Source: UBA6921 sp031363085
GTDB lineage: Bacteria; Pseudomonadota; Gammaproteobacteria; SG8-11
Reading direction: 5' to 3'
Assembly (NCBI GenBank): GCA_031363085.1
Contig: JANLTU010000157.1
Span: 1-30,198 of the forward strand
Length of the DNA stretch: 30,198 nt
Part shown: piece after piece, positions 7,758 through 15,611 of the stretch
Numbering within the stretch: the stretch's first letter is position 1
Layout: each line of letters opens with the position of its first letter
Notes under the pieces: model-generated
What the model saw: the letters and a program-made list of their open reading frames with translations, nothing else
What the model was told of the DNA's origin: nothing
Database searches by the model: none
Program-made: the position numbers and the translations under genes

Positions 7758-8891
7758 ATGTTTCCCGTACGCCGCGAGTACCGGTTCGCATGGCAGGAGA
7801 GCAATCGTTTTGCGCTGCTGATCGACGGCAGGCAATTTTTCCCCGCCATGCTCGCCGCCATTTCCGGTGCGACCCGCTTGGTTGCGCTGGAAATGTATTT
7901 AATCGAGTCCGGCCACATCGCCACGCGCATCATCGACGCCTTGAGCGTGGCCGCGCAACGTGGCGTGATCGTCAACGTGTTGCTGGATCATTACGGCTCG
8001 TTGGCGCTGCACGATGAAGATCGCGCTCGGCTGCGCGCCAGCGGCGCCCATTTGCACTTCTATAACATGCTTGCCGTGGCCCGCTGGCGGCGCAATTTTT
8101 ATCGTGATCACCGCAAAATATTGATCATCGACGGCCAGGTTGCATTCATCGGCGGTGCGGGCATTACTGACGAATTTTTCGACGCGAGTGTGGGTGCGGG
8201 TTGGCGCGAAACCATGGTGGAAGTGCGCGGTCCGGTAGTGCACGATTGGTGCGTGTTGTTTGCCGAAAGCTGGGGGCGCAGCACCGGAAAAGTGTTTGGT
8301 ATTGACTATTCGTCGGTTCGGCAGGCGGGCACGCAACGCGGACGGGTGGTGAGCAGTCAGGCGCGCGGCCCGTGGGAAATTCATCGCTCGATTATCCAGC
8401 GCATGCGCGGCGCACAGCGGCAGGCGTGGCTTACGACCGCGTATTTTGTGCCCTCCTGGAAGCTGCGTCGCGCACTGCGTTTCGCAGCGCGCAGCGGCGT
8501 CGACGTGCGCCTGCTGTTGCCCGGCCCGCTTTCGGATCATCCCGGCGTACGCCATGCTGCACGTCGCCATTACGGCGGATTATTGCGGCACGGCGTGCGC
8601 ATCCACGAATACCAGCCGCGCTTCATGCATCAAAAAATTCTGCTGTGCGACGACTGGGTGAGTATCGGGTCGAGCAATGTCGACCGCTGGGGGCAGCGCT
8701 GGAATCTGGAAGCGAATCAAGAAATCGACGACCCCGGTTTTGCGCGCGAGGCAGCCGCAATGTTGGCGGCGGATTTTGCGCAAGCTGCCGAGATTACCTA
8801 CGCCGACTGGTGCAAGCGTTCCTGGCCACGACGATTTTTGGAAAAATTTTGGGGCCGCGTCGACGCGTTGTTGCAGCGTCTGGAGCGTTAA
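7758..8891 (+). CDS. clsB: Cardiolipin synthase B-type phospholipase D family protein
   Basis: The product has 377 residues and two PLD phosphodiesterase motifs: DHRKILIIDG with H118, K120 and D125, and MHQKILLCDD with H291, K293 and D298, the latter followed by SIGSSNVD. The length, the lack of N-terminal membrane helices and the FYNMLAVARWRRNFYRDHRK block resemble ClsB (YbhO), which makes cardiolipin from phosphatidylglycerol and/or phosphatidylethanolamine at the inner membrane. It directly follows the thiol protein gene and converges with apaG, only 3 bp apart, with no terminator visible. A different phospholipid transferase in the same superfamily cannot be excluded. Confidence 0.86.
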   Translation: MFPVRREYRFAWQESNRFALLIDGRQFFPAMLAAISGATRLVALEMYLIESGHIATRIIDALSVAAQRGVIVNVLLDHYGSLALHDEDRARLRASGAHLHFYNMLAVARWRRNFYRDHRKILIIDGQVAFIGGAGITDEFFDASVGAGWRETMVEVRGPVVHDWCVLFAESWGRSTGKVFGIDYSSVRQAGTQRGRVVSSQARGPWEIHRSIIQRMRGAQRQAWLTTAYFVPSWKLRRALRFAARSGVDVRLLLPGPLSDHPGVRHAARRHYGGLLRHGVRIHEYQPRFMHQKILLCDDWVSIGSSNVDRWGQRWNLEANQEIDDPGFAREAAAMLAADFAQAAEITYADWCKRSWPRRFLEKFWGRVDALLQRLER

Positions 8892-8894
8892 AAT

Positions 8895-9278
8895 TCAGTG
8901 CAACGTGTGCGGCCGCACCAAGGTGAACACCGGAATCGGTGCATCGAAATGTTTGCCGTCGTCGGCGATCATTTGGTAACTGCCCTGCATGCTGCCCAGC
9001 GGCGTTTCGATAATGGCACCGCTGGTGTATTCAAAGCCCTGGCCGGGTTTTAAATAAGGCTGCTGCCCGACCACGCCTTCACCGATGACTTCCTGCACCT
9101 TGCCGTTGGCGTCGGTAATCACCCAGTGGCGGGTCAATAATTTCGCCGCGACCGTGCCGGTGTTTTGAATCGTGACGGTGTACGAGAACACAAAGCGATT
9201 AGCGTCCGGCTCCGACTGCGCGTCGATGTAGTTGGGCTGCACTTGCACCTGAATTGCGTGGGAGGATTTTTGCGTCAT
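8895..9278 (-). CDS. apaG: ApaG/Co2+-MG2+ efflux-associated protein
   Basis: ApaG is a small beta-sandwich (fibronectin type III-like) protein that in Salmonella (CorD) affects cobalt and magnesium efflux; its molecular role is still unclear. The 127-residue product shows the family blocks FVFSYTVTIQNTG, LLTRHWVITDANGKVQEV, GEGVVGQQPYLKPGQGFEY and GSMQGSYQM in order, at the usual length. It starts at 9278; a -10-like TATAAT lies just upstream on the same strand. apaG is often next to apaH or ksgA in enterics; here it is not. Confidence 0.95.
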   Translation of the reverse strand: MTQKSSHAIQVQVQPNYIDAQSEPDANRFVFSYTVTIQNTGTVAAKLLTRHWVITDANGKVQEVIGEGVVGQQPYLKPGQGFEYTSGAIIETPLGSMQGSYQMIADDGKHFDAPIPVFTLVRPHTLH

Positions 9279-9314
9279 AGTTACACATTGCCGAACAGTA
9301 AGTTGTGGGACCTA

Positions 9315-9351
9315 ATTATACTGCAACTGCCAACCAAAAATTGGCAGTTGC
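9315..9351 (-). promoter_or_regulatory. Probable apaG promoter -10 box with adjoining 10-bp hairpin
   Basis: On the minus strand a perfect TATAAT (9315-9320) lies about 37 bp upstream of the apaG start. Directly upstream of it is a perfect inverted repeat, CAACTGCCAA/TTGGCAGTTG with a 7-base spacer (9325-9351), which covers the position of a -35 box. No good TTGACA-like hexamer is present. The repeat is not followed by a T run on either strand, so it is more likely an operator or activator site than an intrinsic terminator of the glycosyltransferase-like gene upstream. Confidence 0.45.
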
Positions 9352-9368
9352 ATGACATACCGCGAGAT

Positions 9369-10790
9369 TTATTTTACCGCCGGCGCGGGTGCGGTGGTGC
9401 GTAGCTTGACAATGACCCCGCCGGCTTGCAGCGCCACCGTTGCAGCATCGCCGCTGAGCCCGGCGATGCTGCGTGCCAGCGGAGCATTATTTGGATCATT
9501 GTGTGCGAACATGATGTGGGTTACACCTTTCATTTGCTGCATGAATTTTGCCGGGTCGTCTTGCGGCGGTGGCAGCGGCAAAGCCGCGCGCTTGACGGCA
9601 AACATGGTGCGGCCGGGCCATTGGCTGGCGACGCGGAAAGTCTCGTCGGAAGTTTCGGCTTCGTGCGCGAGCGTGCGCATCAATTCGTCTTCGGGCGGCA
9701 GCACGTCGAGCTGGTTATGGCGTGCGTGCCCCCGATCAACTTGCATGAACAGCGTTGCAACCACAAACATGACGACGAAGACAATGCCGCGTTGGCCGAC
9801 AAAATTGCGCACGCGTATCGCGCTGTTGATTTGAATCAGCACTACGCTGCCGCGATACAGTACCAGTGCCAGGACGGTCATGGCCCACGCGCCATCGGCA
9901 GCGGTCAGCCCGATGATGGCGCCCAAGGCCAGAATCGCGCCGAGCACATCGCTGACCAGAAAGCGCCGGTCCATGACTAAAATGACGAGCAGCAACAGCA
10001 GCGGAAAAATACCGAACAGCGGCTCGCGGGTGGTAAGTTCCAGCGGGTCGAATCCCAGTACTGCGGTGCCCAGTGACGGCAACGGATTGTTAAACCATGG
10101 AAGCGCAATCCAACCCGCTTGCATCACCAGAATGACCATGACGGTGAGGCCGATGCCCAGCAGCACTTGATTGCGCCGTTTCGGCTCGATGGGATTTTTT
10201 TTCCAGAACCACGCCAAGGCGGCAGGTACCGCAAGCCCGGCCGGGTGCAGGGTGACGGCGGTGGCGATCAGTAATAACTGCGTGAAATACCAGCCGGTAA
10301 CGGCACGGTCTTGGGCGCGGTATTTCTGGTCGACCCGCCATGCAAGTCCGAATATCAATAGCAAATAGGGGCCGACGCCGATGCTGTCAAGTTGCAACAG
10401 GGTGGTCGGTGCGATCAACAACAGCCCGCTGCCGATCAGCGCCACTTCATCGCTCTGCGTGTGCTTGCTCCACGCAAACAGCACCCACAGTGCCAGGAAG
10501 GTGATGATCACGGTAAACATCTTGGCGGCGATGATGCTGCCCGACCAGTAAACGCCTAGTGGGATAAACATCAAGGCACGGAAGTCGGGCATGCCGAACA
10601 CGACGACCGGGTGTGCCACTTGATCGGCGATTGACCAGTCCAGCAACAAGGCGCGCGTCGCGCCTTCATCCATGCCGTAGGGCGTGAAATTGATCAGGTC
10701 GAAAAATACCAAGGCCGCGCCCCACAGTACCAGCAGTAATAAGGCCCAATAGCGTTGATCGATACGAGTGATGAGAGCGTTGAGGTCCAT
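9369..10790 (-). CDS. Polytopic membrane protein, glycosyltransferase (GT39/PMT-like) candidate
   Basis: The 473-residue protein has about nine to eleven transmembrane helices over residues 15-360 and a C-terminal periplasmic-size region of about 110 residues. Just after the first helix is YGMDEGATRALLL, which matches the acidic DE motif in the first extracytoplasmic loop of lipid-phosphate-dependent GT-C glycosyltransferases (PMT/ArnT type), with the Asp at residue 40. An LTTREPLFGIFPLLLL segment and repeated membrane loops fit that fold. It is the last gene of the minus-strand run after the ExbB-like and vWA genes, 73 bp after the vWA stop. Donor and acceptor are unknown, and the GT-C call rests on topology and one motif. 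Confidence 0.55.
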   Translation of the reverse strand: MDLNALITRIDQRYWALLLLVLWGAALVFFDLINFTPYGMDEGATRALLLDWSIADQVAHPVVVFGMPDFRALMFIPLGVYWSGSIIAAKMFTVIITFLALWVLFAWSKHTQSDEVALIGSGLLLIAPTTLLQLDSIGVGPYLLLIFGLAWRVDQKYRAQDRAVTGWYFTQLLLIATAVTLHPAGLAVPAALAWFWKKNPIEPKRRNQVLLGIGLTVMVILVMQAGWIALPWFNNPLPSLGTAVLGFDPLELTTREPLFGIFPLLLLLVILVMDRRFLVSDVLGAILALGAIIGLTAADGAWAMTVLALVLYRGSVVLIQINSAIRVRNFVGQRGIVFVVMFVVATLFMQVDRGHARHNQLDVLPPEDELMRTLAHEAETSDETFRVASQWPGRTMFAVKRAALPLPPPQDDPAKFMQQMKGVTHIMFAHNDPNNAPLARSIAGLSGDAATVALQAGGVIVKLRTTAPAPAVK

Positions 10791-10863
10791 GAAACTCTTG
10801 TGTTGGTTACGCTGCGCGGGGTGCGAAAGCGCGGCCGATTATACAGACGGCGCAGGGTGTGCG

Positions 10864-11652
10864 TTAGTCCCGGAATTCCAGGTGCAACATGCGACCGTGG
10901 GTTTCTTTGGCCAAGTTTTCGTATTCCCACAGCGTATCGGGATTGTCGCGCCCCAACGGTAGCGTGAATACCGGGCTTGGGATCGCGTGGTAGGCGATAC
11001 GGTCAGTGGAAGGCTCGTCGCCAATCAAAATGTAGGCGCCGGGCGCAACAGAGGATTTTGCCACGTGCCGGAATGCGTGGCCGATGGTTTCTTCGGAGCC
11101 GACGAATGGGGCATTCTGCAGCAGGCGATCAAACATCTCGGCCATGGTTCCGGTATAGGTTTCGGCGACGTTGTCGCAGAACCAAGTAATGGCGTTGAGC
11201 TCCTTGCCGGAGCGGATAATCATGACGCGCAATACCGGGATTAAAAAGGTAGTGACGCCGTGCATCGAACCGCTCGCGTCGACCATGAGATGGATGGACT
11301 TGCCTGGTAACTGTTTGAGACCCAGGATGAACAGGTCGAAATCTTTGCGATTTTTTCCGCCTTTGTCCATACCCGTGACCGCCAGCGCCTGCTCCATTTG
11401 GCCTTCGGAGGTCAGAATTGAAAGCTGGTCCATGTCGCGCATCAAACGCTGTTTATCGGCCGCCGTGCCCGCCAGGGTTTTTTGCAATTGCGCGATTTCT
11501 TTTTTCAATGCAGGCAGTTGCTGCTGTTCCGCCAAACGTGAGGTCAACAAAATGGTGACCAGCAGGAAAATAAACATGGTCAACATCAGTAGCGCGATGT
11601 CGGTAAAAATAATGTAAACGTTCAGTGGCGCAAAGCGCCGTTTGGGTTTCAT
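10864..11652 (-). CDS. ExbD-like membrane anchor fused to a von Willebrand factor A domain
   Basis: The protein has 262 residues. After a short basic N-terminus (MKPKRRF) a single transmembrane helix spans about residues 14-36 and carries an Asp at residue 18 (FTDIALLMLTMF), as in ExbD/TolR/MotB, where such an Asp relays protons. A coiled coil follows at about 40-80. Residues 115-262 form a vWA domain with the MIDAS motif DASGS (D125, S127, S129) and a later acidic IGDEPS (D212). ExbD normally ends in a small periplasmic domain, so vWA in that place is unusual. It starts 3 bp after the stop of the ExbB-like gene without its own clear ribosome binding site, which points to translational coupling and a shared complex. 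The function is unknown. Confidence 0.75.
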   Translation of the reverse strand: MKPKRRFAPLNVYIIFTDIALLMLTMFIFLLVTILLTSRLAEQQQLPALKKEIAQLQKTLAGTAADKQRLMRDMDQLSILTSEGQMEQALAVTGMDKGGKNRKDFDLFILGLKQLPGKSIHLMVDASGSMHGVTTFLIPVLRVMIIRSGKELNAITWFCDNVAETYTGTMAEMFDRLLQNAPFVGSEETIGHAFRHVAKSSVAPGAYILIGDEPSTDRIAYHAIPSPVFTLPLGRDNPDTLWEYENLAKETHGRMLHLEFRD

Positions 11653-11655
11653 GCG

Positions 11656-12645
11656 TCAGTCAATTTTTTTCACAAAGCTTTTGGTAAAGACACGCCACCA
11701 ACGCCCTTGGTTCATGCGTTTGAGTTGAAATTCGGTACGCAAGGTTTCCAGATATTCGCGCTGTAGATTCAAGGTCGTGCGCAGCGCGGTGTTATCGCCT
11801 TCGGCTTGCTTCAAATGCATCAGCTCTTTGGCGAAGTCGCCGACCATGTGTTTGGTTTGGGCGAGTATGGTGTGCAGGCGTTCGAGGTTTTGCGTCATGG
11901 CGCGAATTTCCGCATCCAGCACGCGGATGTCACGCTGCGGTGAAGGTTTGATGTCGGTGGCGCAGTACACCAAAAAAATTCGTGTCAGCGAATCTTCCAG
12001 GCTTTCCACGCCGTTTTGGTTGATATGTGCAAACACCCGCAATAACACGCCGCCGAACACGGCGCCCAGCAAGGTGGCGTAAAACGCGGTGCCCATGCCC
12101 TGCATGGCGTTGCGTAAACCCGCCAACAATTGTTCCTGGTTTTCGCCCAACGCTTGCAGCGAGCTGGTGAGTCCGGCCAGCGTGAGGCTCAGACCCACGA
12201 CAGTACCGATCAGGCCGAAGGTGATCATCAGATTACCGAACACTTCCAGCGCATGTGCAAAACGTTGGTAGACAGAGAATTCCACATCGACCAGCGCTTC
12301 GAGGTCAAGCTCGCTGTTGTTGCGGATGATGGTTTTTAACGATTCGAAAAAGCGCGCGAGACCAAGACGCTTGGGCGTATGTTCGATGCCCGACCAGCCG
12401 GATTTTTTCGCGATTTTTTCCAGATGATCCACATGCACCGCTTCGTAGGTGACCAGCAGCACCAGCACAAAGCTGATCACACAGCCAAGCAGATAAAAAC
12501 CGATAATCACCCACGTAATATGGCTGCTGTCGGATTCGACGAAGCCCCACACGCCGGTCTCGGAATATAAACCCAGAATCACCATCAGCGATGCGGCAGA
12601 CCAGACGATCCACAATACCAGAGCGCGGAATCCTCGTTGAATCAC
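11656..12645 (-). CDS. MotA/TolQ/ExbB-family proton channel protein
   Basis: The 329-residue protein has two N-terminal helices (about residues 8-28 and 42-70), a cytoplasmic stretch, and the MotA/ExbB core helices containing FGLIGTVVGLSLTLAGL and GMGTAFYATLLGAVFGGVLL, the family's most conserved blocks. A long helical, probably coiled-coil C-terminus (about 240-320) extends into the cytoplasm. Proteins of this family form the stator or channel of proton-driven machines in the inner membrane. The start is GTG at 12645, chosen because AAGGA lies 7 bases upstream. It is first in an operon with the ExbD-like vWA protein. No OmpA-like peptidoglycan-binding partner and no TonB or TolA is nearby, so it is not a standard Mot, Ton or Tol set. 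Confidence 0.85.
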   Translation of the reverse strand: MIQRGFRALVLWIVWSAASLMVILGLYSETGVWGFVESDSSHITWVIIGFYLLGCVISFVLVLLVTYEAVHVDHLEKIAKKSGWSGIEHTPKRLGLARFFESLKTIIRNNSELDLEALVDVEFSVYQRFAHALEVFGNLMITFGLIGTVVGLSLTLAGLTSSLQALGENQEQLLAGLRNAMQGMGTAFYATLLGAVFGGVLLRVFAHINQNGVESLEDSLTRIFLVYCATDIKPSPQRDIRVLDAEIRAMTQNLERLHTILAQTKHMVGDFAKELMHLKQAEGDNTALRTTLNLQREYLETLRTEFQLKRMNQGRWWRVFTKSFVKKID

Positions 12646-12903
12646 GGCATAGTCCTTTAGTGTTTGGCGTCGGGCGTTGAGTATGTTGGTGAAGTTATTT
12701 GGCGGTCAATCATGTTGTGGCGGGTGTTGGGGCGAAAATCGGTGTGTGTCGGCCCCAAAAAGTTTCCGACTAATCGCCCTGCATGCTGCTGCGATTCTTC
12801 TTCTTATCGTGCAGCACCCGCGCGGTGGAAATCAGCGTTTGATGGGGCCTCGCACCGCATTCCTCCAGGAAGATCTTGAACAGGCGCTAAGCCCGGCAGG
12901 CGG
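12646..12903. other. Intergenic region upstream of the ExbB-like operon, with a lone MITE end
   Basis: This 258-bp stretch separates the divergently oriented start of the ExbB-like gene from the stop of the cytochrome c'-like gene. It must contain the promoter of the ExbB-like operon, but I see no strong boxes. A GGGGC/GCCCC inverted repeat lies near 12730-12766, and the right part holds the MITE end described separately. Confidence 0.4.
12847..12891. mobile_element. Partial MITE end (relative of the 4862 and 24461 copies)
   Basis: The sequence GCACCGCAT, then CCTCCAGGAAGATCTTGAAC, then AGGCGCTAAG matches the right end of the two larger elements with a few substitutions. The rest of the element is absent: the adjacent 200 bp to the left do not contain the conserved inner inverted repeat. 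It is either a remnant of a deleted copy or the end of a related element with a different interior. The AGGCGCTAAG terminus may be closer to the ancestral end than AGGCTCTAAG of copy 1. Confidence 0.65.
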
Positions 12904-13359
12904 CTAGCGCACGCGGTAGGTGGCATGACACAGCACGCACACCTGAGTCACGTTCGCCAAGCCATCCAGGGTTTTTGCCATGTTCTTTTCCTGCAACGAC
13001 TGTGCGAGCTGGCTGCTGGCTTGGTGAAACGCCATGCCCATGTTGCGCATGCCGTCGGGCATGTTCACGGCCAGGGCGTTATGCGTTTTTATGCCGCCCA
13101 GCCCAAGATTAAATTCCGCGATCTGTGCCGCGCGCTCGAAGTTGGCATCCGCAACTGCGCGCTGAATGTCGTTAAGGTCAGACAAGTTTTGTCGCATGGT
13201 TGCCAGAAAGTGCTGCGCCTCATCCGGAAATTTGACCAGCACGCGTGAGTCCGGTTGATGTTTTGCTGCTGGGAGGGATTCCGAAGGATGCGTGTGTTCG
13301 GCGGCCTGTGCCGGAAATAACGCTGCCAAAATCAAGACAGAGCCGATGTGCCGTTTCAT
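12904..13359 (-). CDS. Cytochrome c'-like haem protein, secreted
   Basis: The product has 151 residues. A signal peptide covers about residues 1-20 (MKRHIGSVLILAALFPAQAA). The mature part is helical, with FPDEAQHFLATMRQNLSDLN near residue 45 and a C-terminal haem-binding CVLCH at residues 141-145 followed by ATYR. A single CxxCH close to the C-terminus of a four-helix protein is the arrangement of cytochrome c' and its relatives, which bind gaseous ligands such as NO in the periplasm. The start at 13359 fits the signal peptide better than the upstream ATG at 13401. It lies downstream of dapE on the same strand, separated by about 117 bp that include a hairpin. Confidence 0.7.
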   Translation of the reverse strand: MKRHIGSVLILAALFPAQAAEHTHPSESLPAAKHQPDSRVLVKFPDEAQHFLATMRQNLSDLNDIQRAVADANFERAAQIAEFNLGLGGIKTHNALAVNMPDGMRNMGMAFHQASSQLAQSLQEKNMAKTLDGLANVTQVCVLCHATYRVR

Positions 13360-13445
13360 TGCATGATCCTCGGTTGGTCGCATTACCCGAAGATTATGCA
13401 AAGCTCAGGTGCGGGTTCAACTGAAGTTTGCCTGAAGATTTGGAC

Positions 13446-13462
13446 AGGCTGCCAAGCAGCCT
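13446..13462 (-). terminator. Hairpin downstream of dapE
   Basis: AGGCTGC-CAA-GCAGCCT forms a perfect 7-bp stem with a 3-base loop, 15 bp after the dapE stop. On the minus strand it is followed by a weak, interrupted T-rich stretch (GTCCAAATCTTC), so it would be a poor intrinsic terminator. It may instead be a 3'-end stabilising stem. Confidence 0.4.
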
Positions 13463-13476
13463 CTACGTAGCGCTCT

Positions 13477-14604
13477 TCAGAGCAAAATCTTCTCCAGCAT
13501 GCGCTCGTAAATTGCCGACAGTGTGTCCAGCTCCTCGACGTTCACGCACTCGTCGATTTTGTGGATGGTGGCGTTGCGCGGGCCAAGCTCGACAACCTGG
13601 GAGCCGGTGGGCGCGATGAAGCGTCCGTCGGAGGTTCCGCCCGAGGTTGACAATTCCGGTGTCCTGCCGCTGATCTCCTGTGTGGCGGCGCTGACGGCGT
13701 CCACGAGTTCGCCGCGCCGGGTGAGAAACGGCTGGCCCGACAGCGCCCACTGGATTTCGTAGTGGATACCGTAGCGATGCAGCACCGACTCGACCCGCAC
13801 GCGCAACTGTTCCGGAGTCAGTTGCGTGGAGAAGCGAAAATTAAACACCACGTCCAGTTCGCCGGGGATGACATTGTTGGCGCCGGTGCCGGAGTGAAGA
13901 TTCGAAACCTGGAACGTGGTGGGCGGGAAAAACGCATTGCCCTTGTCCCATTCGATGCCGGTGAGCTCGTGCAGCGCGGGTGCGAAGCGGTGAATCGGAT
14001 TGTCGGCACGCTGCGGATAAGCGACGTGGCCTTGCACGCCTTTGACTTTGAGCACGCCGTTCAGCGACCCACGGCGCCCAATCTTGACGCAATCGCCGAG
14101 GTGATCCACGCAGGAGGGTTCGCCCACCAAGCAGTAGTCGATTTTTTCGTTGCGCCGCTCCAAATGCTCGATCACTTTCACGGTGCCGTTGACGGCGACG
14201 CCTTCTTCATCCGAGGTGATCAAAAACGCAATCGATCCGAGGTGCTGCGGATGGGCGCGCACGAAGCGTTCGCAGGCGGTCAGCATCGCCGCCAGCGAAC
14301 CTTTCATGTCGGCCGCGCCGCGCCCGTACAACACGCCGTCACGAATTTGCGGCGTGAACGGCGGCGAGGTCCACTGCGCCAGCGGGCCGGTCGGTACCAC
14401 GTCGGTGTGGCCGGCGAAACACAGCAGCGGGCCATGCGTGCCGCGTCGCGCCCAAAAATTAGTGACGTCGCCAAACGGCAGGCGTTCGATGTTGAAACCA
14501 AGCGCCTGCAGGCGCCCGATCATGACGTCCTGACAACCGGCGTCGACCGGCGTGACCGAGGGGCGGGCTATCAGGTCGATGGCTAAATCGAGAGTTGGCG
14601 ACAT
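13477..14604 (-). CDS. dapE: Succinyl-diaminopimelate desuccinylase
   Basis: DapE is a di-zinc M20 amidohydrolase that removes succinate from N-succinyl-LL-diaminopimelate in the lysine/meso-DAP pathway. The 375-residue protein shows all metal and catalytic residues: AGHTDVVP (H66, D68), GRGAADMKGS (D99), SDEEG (E133, E134), VGEPS, and NATIHKIDE (His near residue 350). TSGGTSDGRF near the C-terminus is the usual substrate-binding block. The ATG at 14604 is preceded by CAGGAAG, a good ribosome binding site. dapC and dapD lie about 4.6 kb further along on the same strand; in many relatives the three are adjacent, so here they appear to have been separated. Confidence 0.96.
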   Translation of the reverse strand: MSPTLDLAIDLIARPSVTPVDAGCQDVMIGRLQALGFNIERLPFGDVTNFWARRGTHGPLLCFAGHTDVVPTGPLAQWTSPPFTPQIRDGVLYGRGAADMKGSLAAMLTACERFVRAHPQHLGSIAFLITSDEEGVAVNGTVKVIEHLERRNEKIDYCLVGEPSCVDHLGDCVKIGRRGSLNGVLKVKGVQGHVAYPQRADNPIHRFAPALHELTGIEWDKGNAFFPPTTFQVSNLHSGTGANNVIPGELDVVFNFRFSTQLTPEQLRVRVESVLHRYGIHYEIQWALSGQPFLTRRGELVDAVSAATQEISGRTPELSTSGGTSDGRFIAPTGSQVVELGPRNATIHKIDECVNVEELDTLSAIYERMLEKILL

Positions 14605-14957
14605 GGGCTTCCTGAGGTGATTTTAATCGCGCTCATTGTAGATGAGGCGACGCAGTGATTCACGTTAATGTTGTTTTAACCTCGCAGCTTCTAACCTGAA
14701 ATTCTGCTGCATCCAACGGTTCGTGAACGCTTGCCGGCGCCCCCAGCAGCAGCGTTCGTCGGCCGGGCGAGTGCGGCAGTAGTGAAACCGTTAAGAGCTC
14801 ACGGCAATCGACACCGAACTTGCAGTGTTGAATCCCGACTAAACCCGGTCGTGAGTATTTGTGGGATCTCTTGCGCATCAATGTAAGGGGTCCCATCTTT
14901 TTTTTTCATCCCATACCGTGAGAACATCGACTCGGATAACCTGCGAGGATCGCACCG
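14605..14957. other. Intergenic region between dapE and the response regulator gene
   Basis: This 353-bp stretch separates two divergent genes and contains no convincing open frame. It holds an imperfect palindrome GTTAA-TGTTGTT-TTAAC near 14663-14680, a possible regulator site for either gene, and a terminator-like stem followed by a T run near 14862-14906. The latter raises the possibility of a short leader or small RNA transcribed on the + strand ahead of the response regulator. Confidence 0.4.
14862..14906 (+). terminator. Terminator-like stem with long T run in the leader of the response regulator gene
   Basis: TGGGATC (14862-14868) can pair with GGTCCCA (14889-14895, one G-U and otherwise Watson-Crick), and the stem is followed by TCTTTTTTTTT. 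This has the layout of an intrinsic terminator on the + strand. It lies about 50 bp upstream of the response regulator start, so it either ends a short upstream RNA or attenuates the two-component operon. The 20-base loop is larger than usual. Confidence 0.4.
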
Positions 14958-15611
14958 ATGCGCGTATTGCTGGCTGAAGATGATGTGGTATTGGGGGACG
15001 GTGTACAGACTTGGTTGGGGCTCAAGGGTTACGCCGTCGATTGGTTTCGCGACGGTCGCGAAGCGCAACACGCCATCACCTCGGCGGACTACGACGTGGT
15101 GTTGCTCGATCTGGGTTTACCTGCGGTGGATGGGCTGACGCTGCTGCGCATCTTGCGCACCAGCAACAAGGCCACGCCGGTCATTATCATCACGGCGCGC
15201 GACGCCCTGAACGAGCGGATTGGCGGCCTGGACACCGGCGCGGACGACTACTTGGTTAAACCCTTTGAGATGGAAGAACTCGCCGCACGCATGCGTGCGT
15301 TGGAACGGCGCAGTAATCATCGCACCGATCCGCTGTTGTCGCATGGCGAGCTCACGCTCGATCCGGCCAGCATGGCGGTTACCTATCACGGCGCCGAGAT
15401 GAATTTATCGCCGCGCGAATTTGTCGTGTTGCGCACGTTGCTGGAAAACAAAGGCAAGCCGATTTCCCGTAGCAAGCTGGAAAACAGCATGTACGCCTGG
15501 AACAGCGAAGTGGACAGCAATACCGTCACCGTGCACATCCACAATTTGCGCAAGAAGCTCGGCGAGGAATTTATCGTGACCAAACGCGGCTTCGGCTATC
15601 TGGTCGAATGA
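14958..15611 (+). CDS. OmpR/PhoB-family response regulator (QseB/PmrA-like)
   Basis: The 217-residue protein has a receiver domain (residues 1-115) with acidic pocket E7, D8, D9, phosphoacceptor D51 in VVLLDLGLP, the switch Thr in IIITARD and K101 in YLVKPF. A winged-helix DNA-binding domain covers about 125-217 (LSPREFVVLRTLLENKGKPI, TVTVHIHNLRKKLG). It is full length. Its stop overlaps the start of the histidine kinase gene (ATGA), so the pair is coupled. The sequence and pairing most resemble the QseBC/PmrAB group; the signal cannot be deduced. Confidence 0.93.
   Translation: MRVLLAEDDVVLGDGVQTWLGLKGYAVDWFRDGREAQHAITSADYDVVLLDLGLPAVDGLTLLRILRTSNKATPVIIITARDALNERIGGLDTGADDYLVKPFEMEELAARMRALERRSNHRTDPLLSHGELTLDPASMAVTYHGAEMNLSPREFVVLRTLLENKGKPISRSKLENSMYAWNSEVDSNTVTVHIHNLRKKLGEEFIVTKRGFGYLVE

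Noticed and set aside
10864..12645. ExbB-like/vWA pair as Zorya ZorAB
   Set aside because: ZorB carries a MotB/OmpA-like peptidoglycan-binding domain, not vWA, and no ZorC, ZorD or ZorE-like gene follows.
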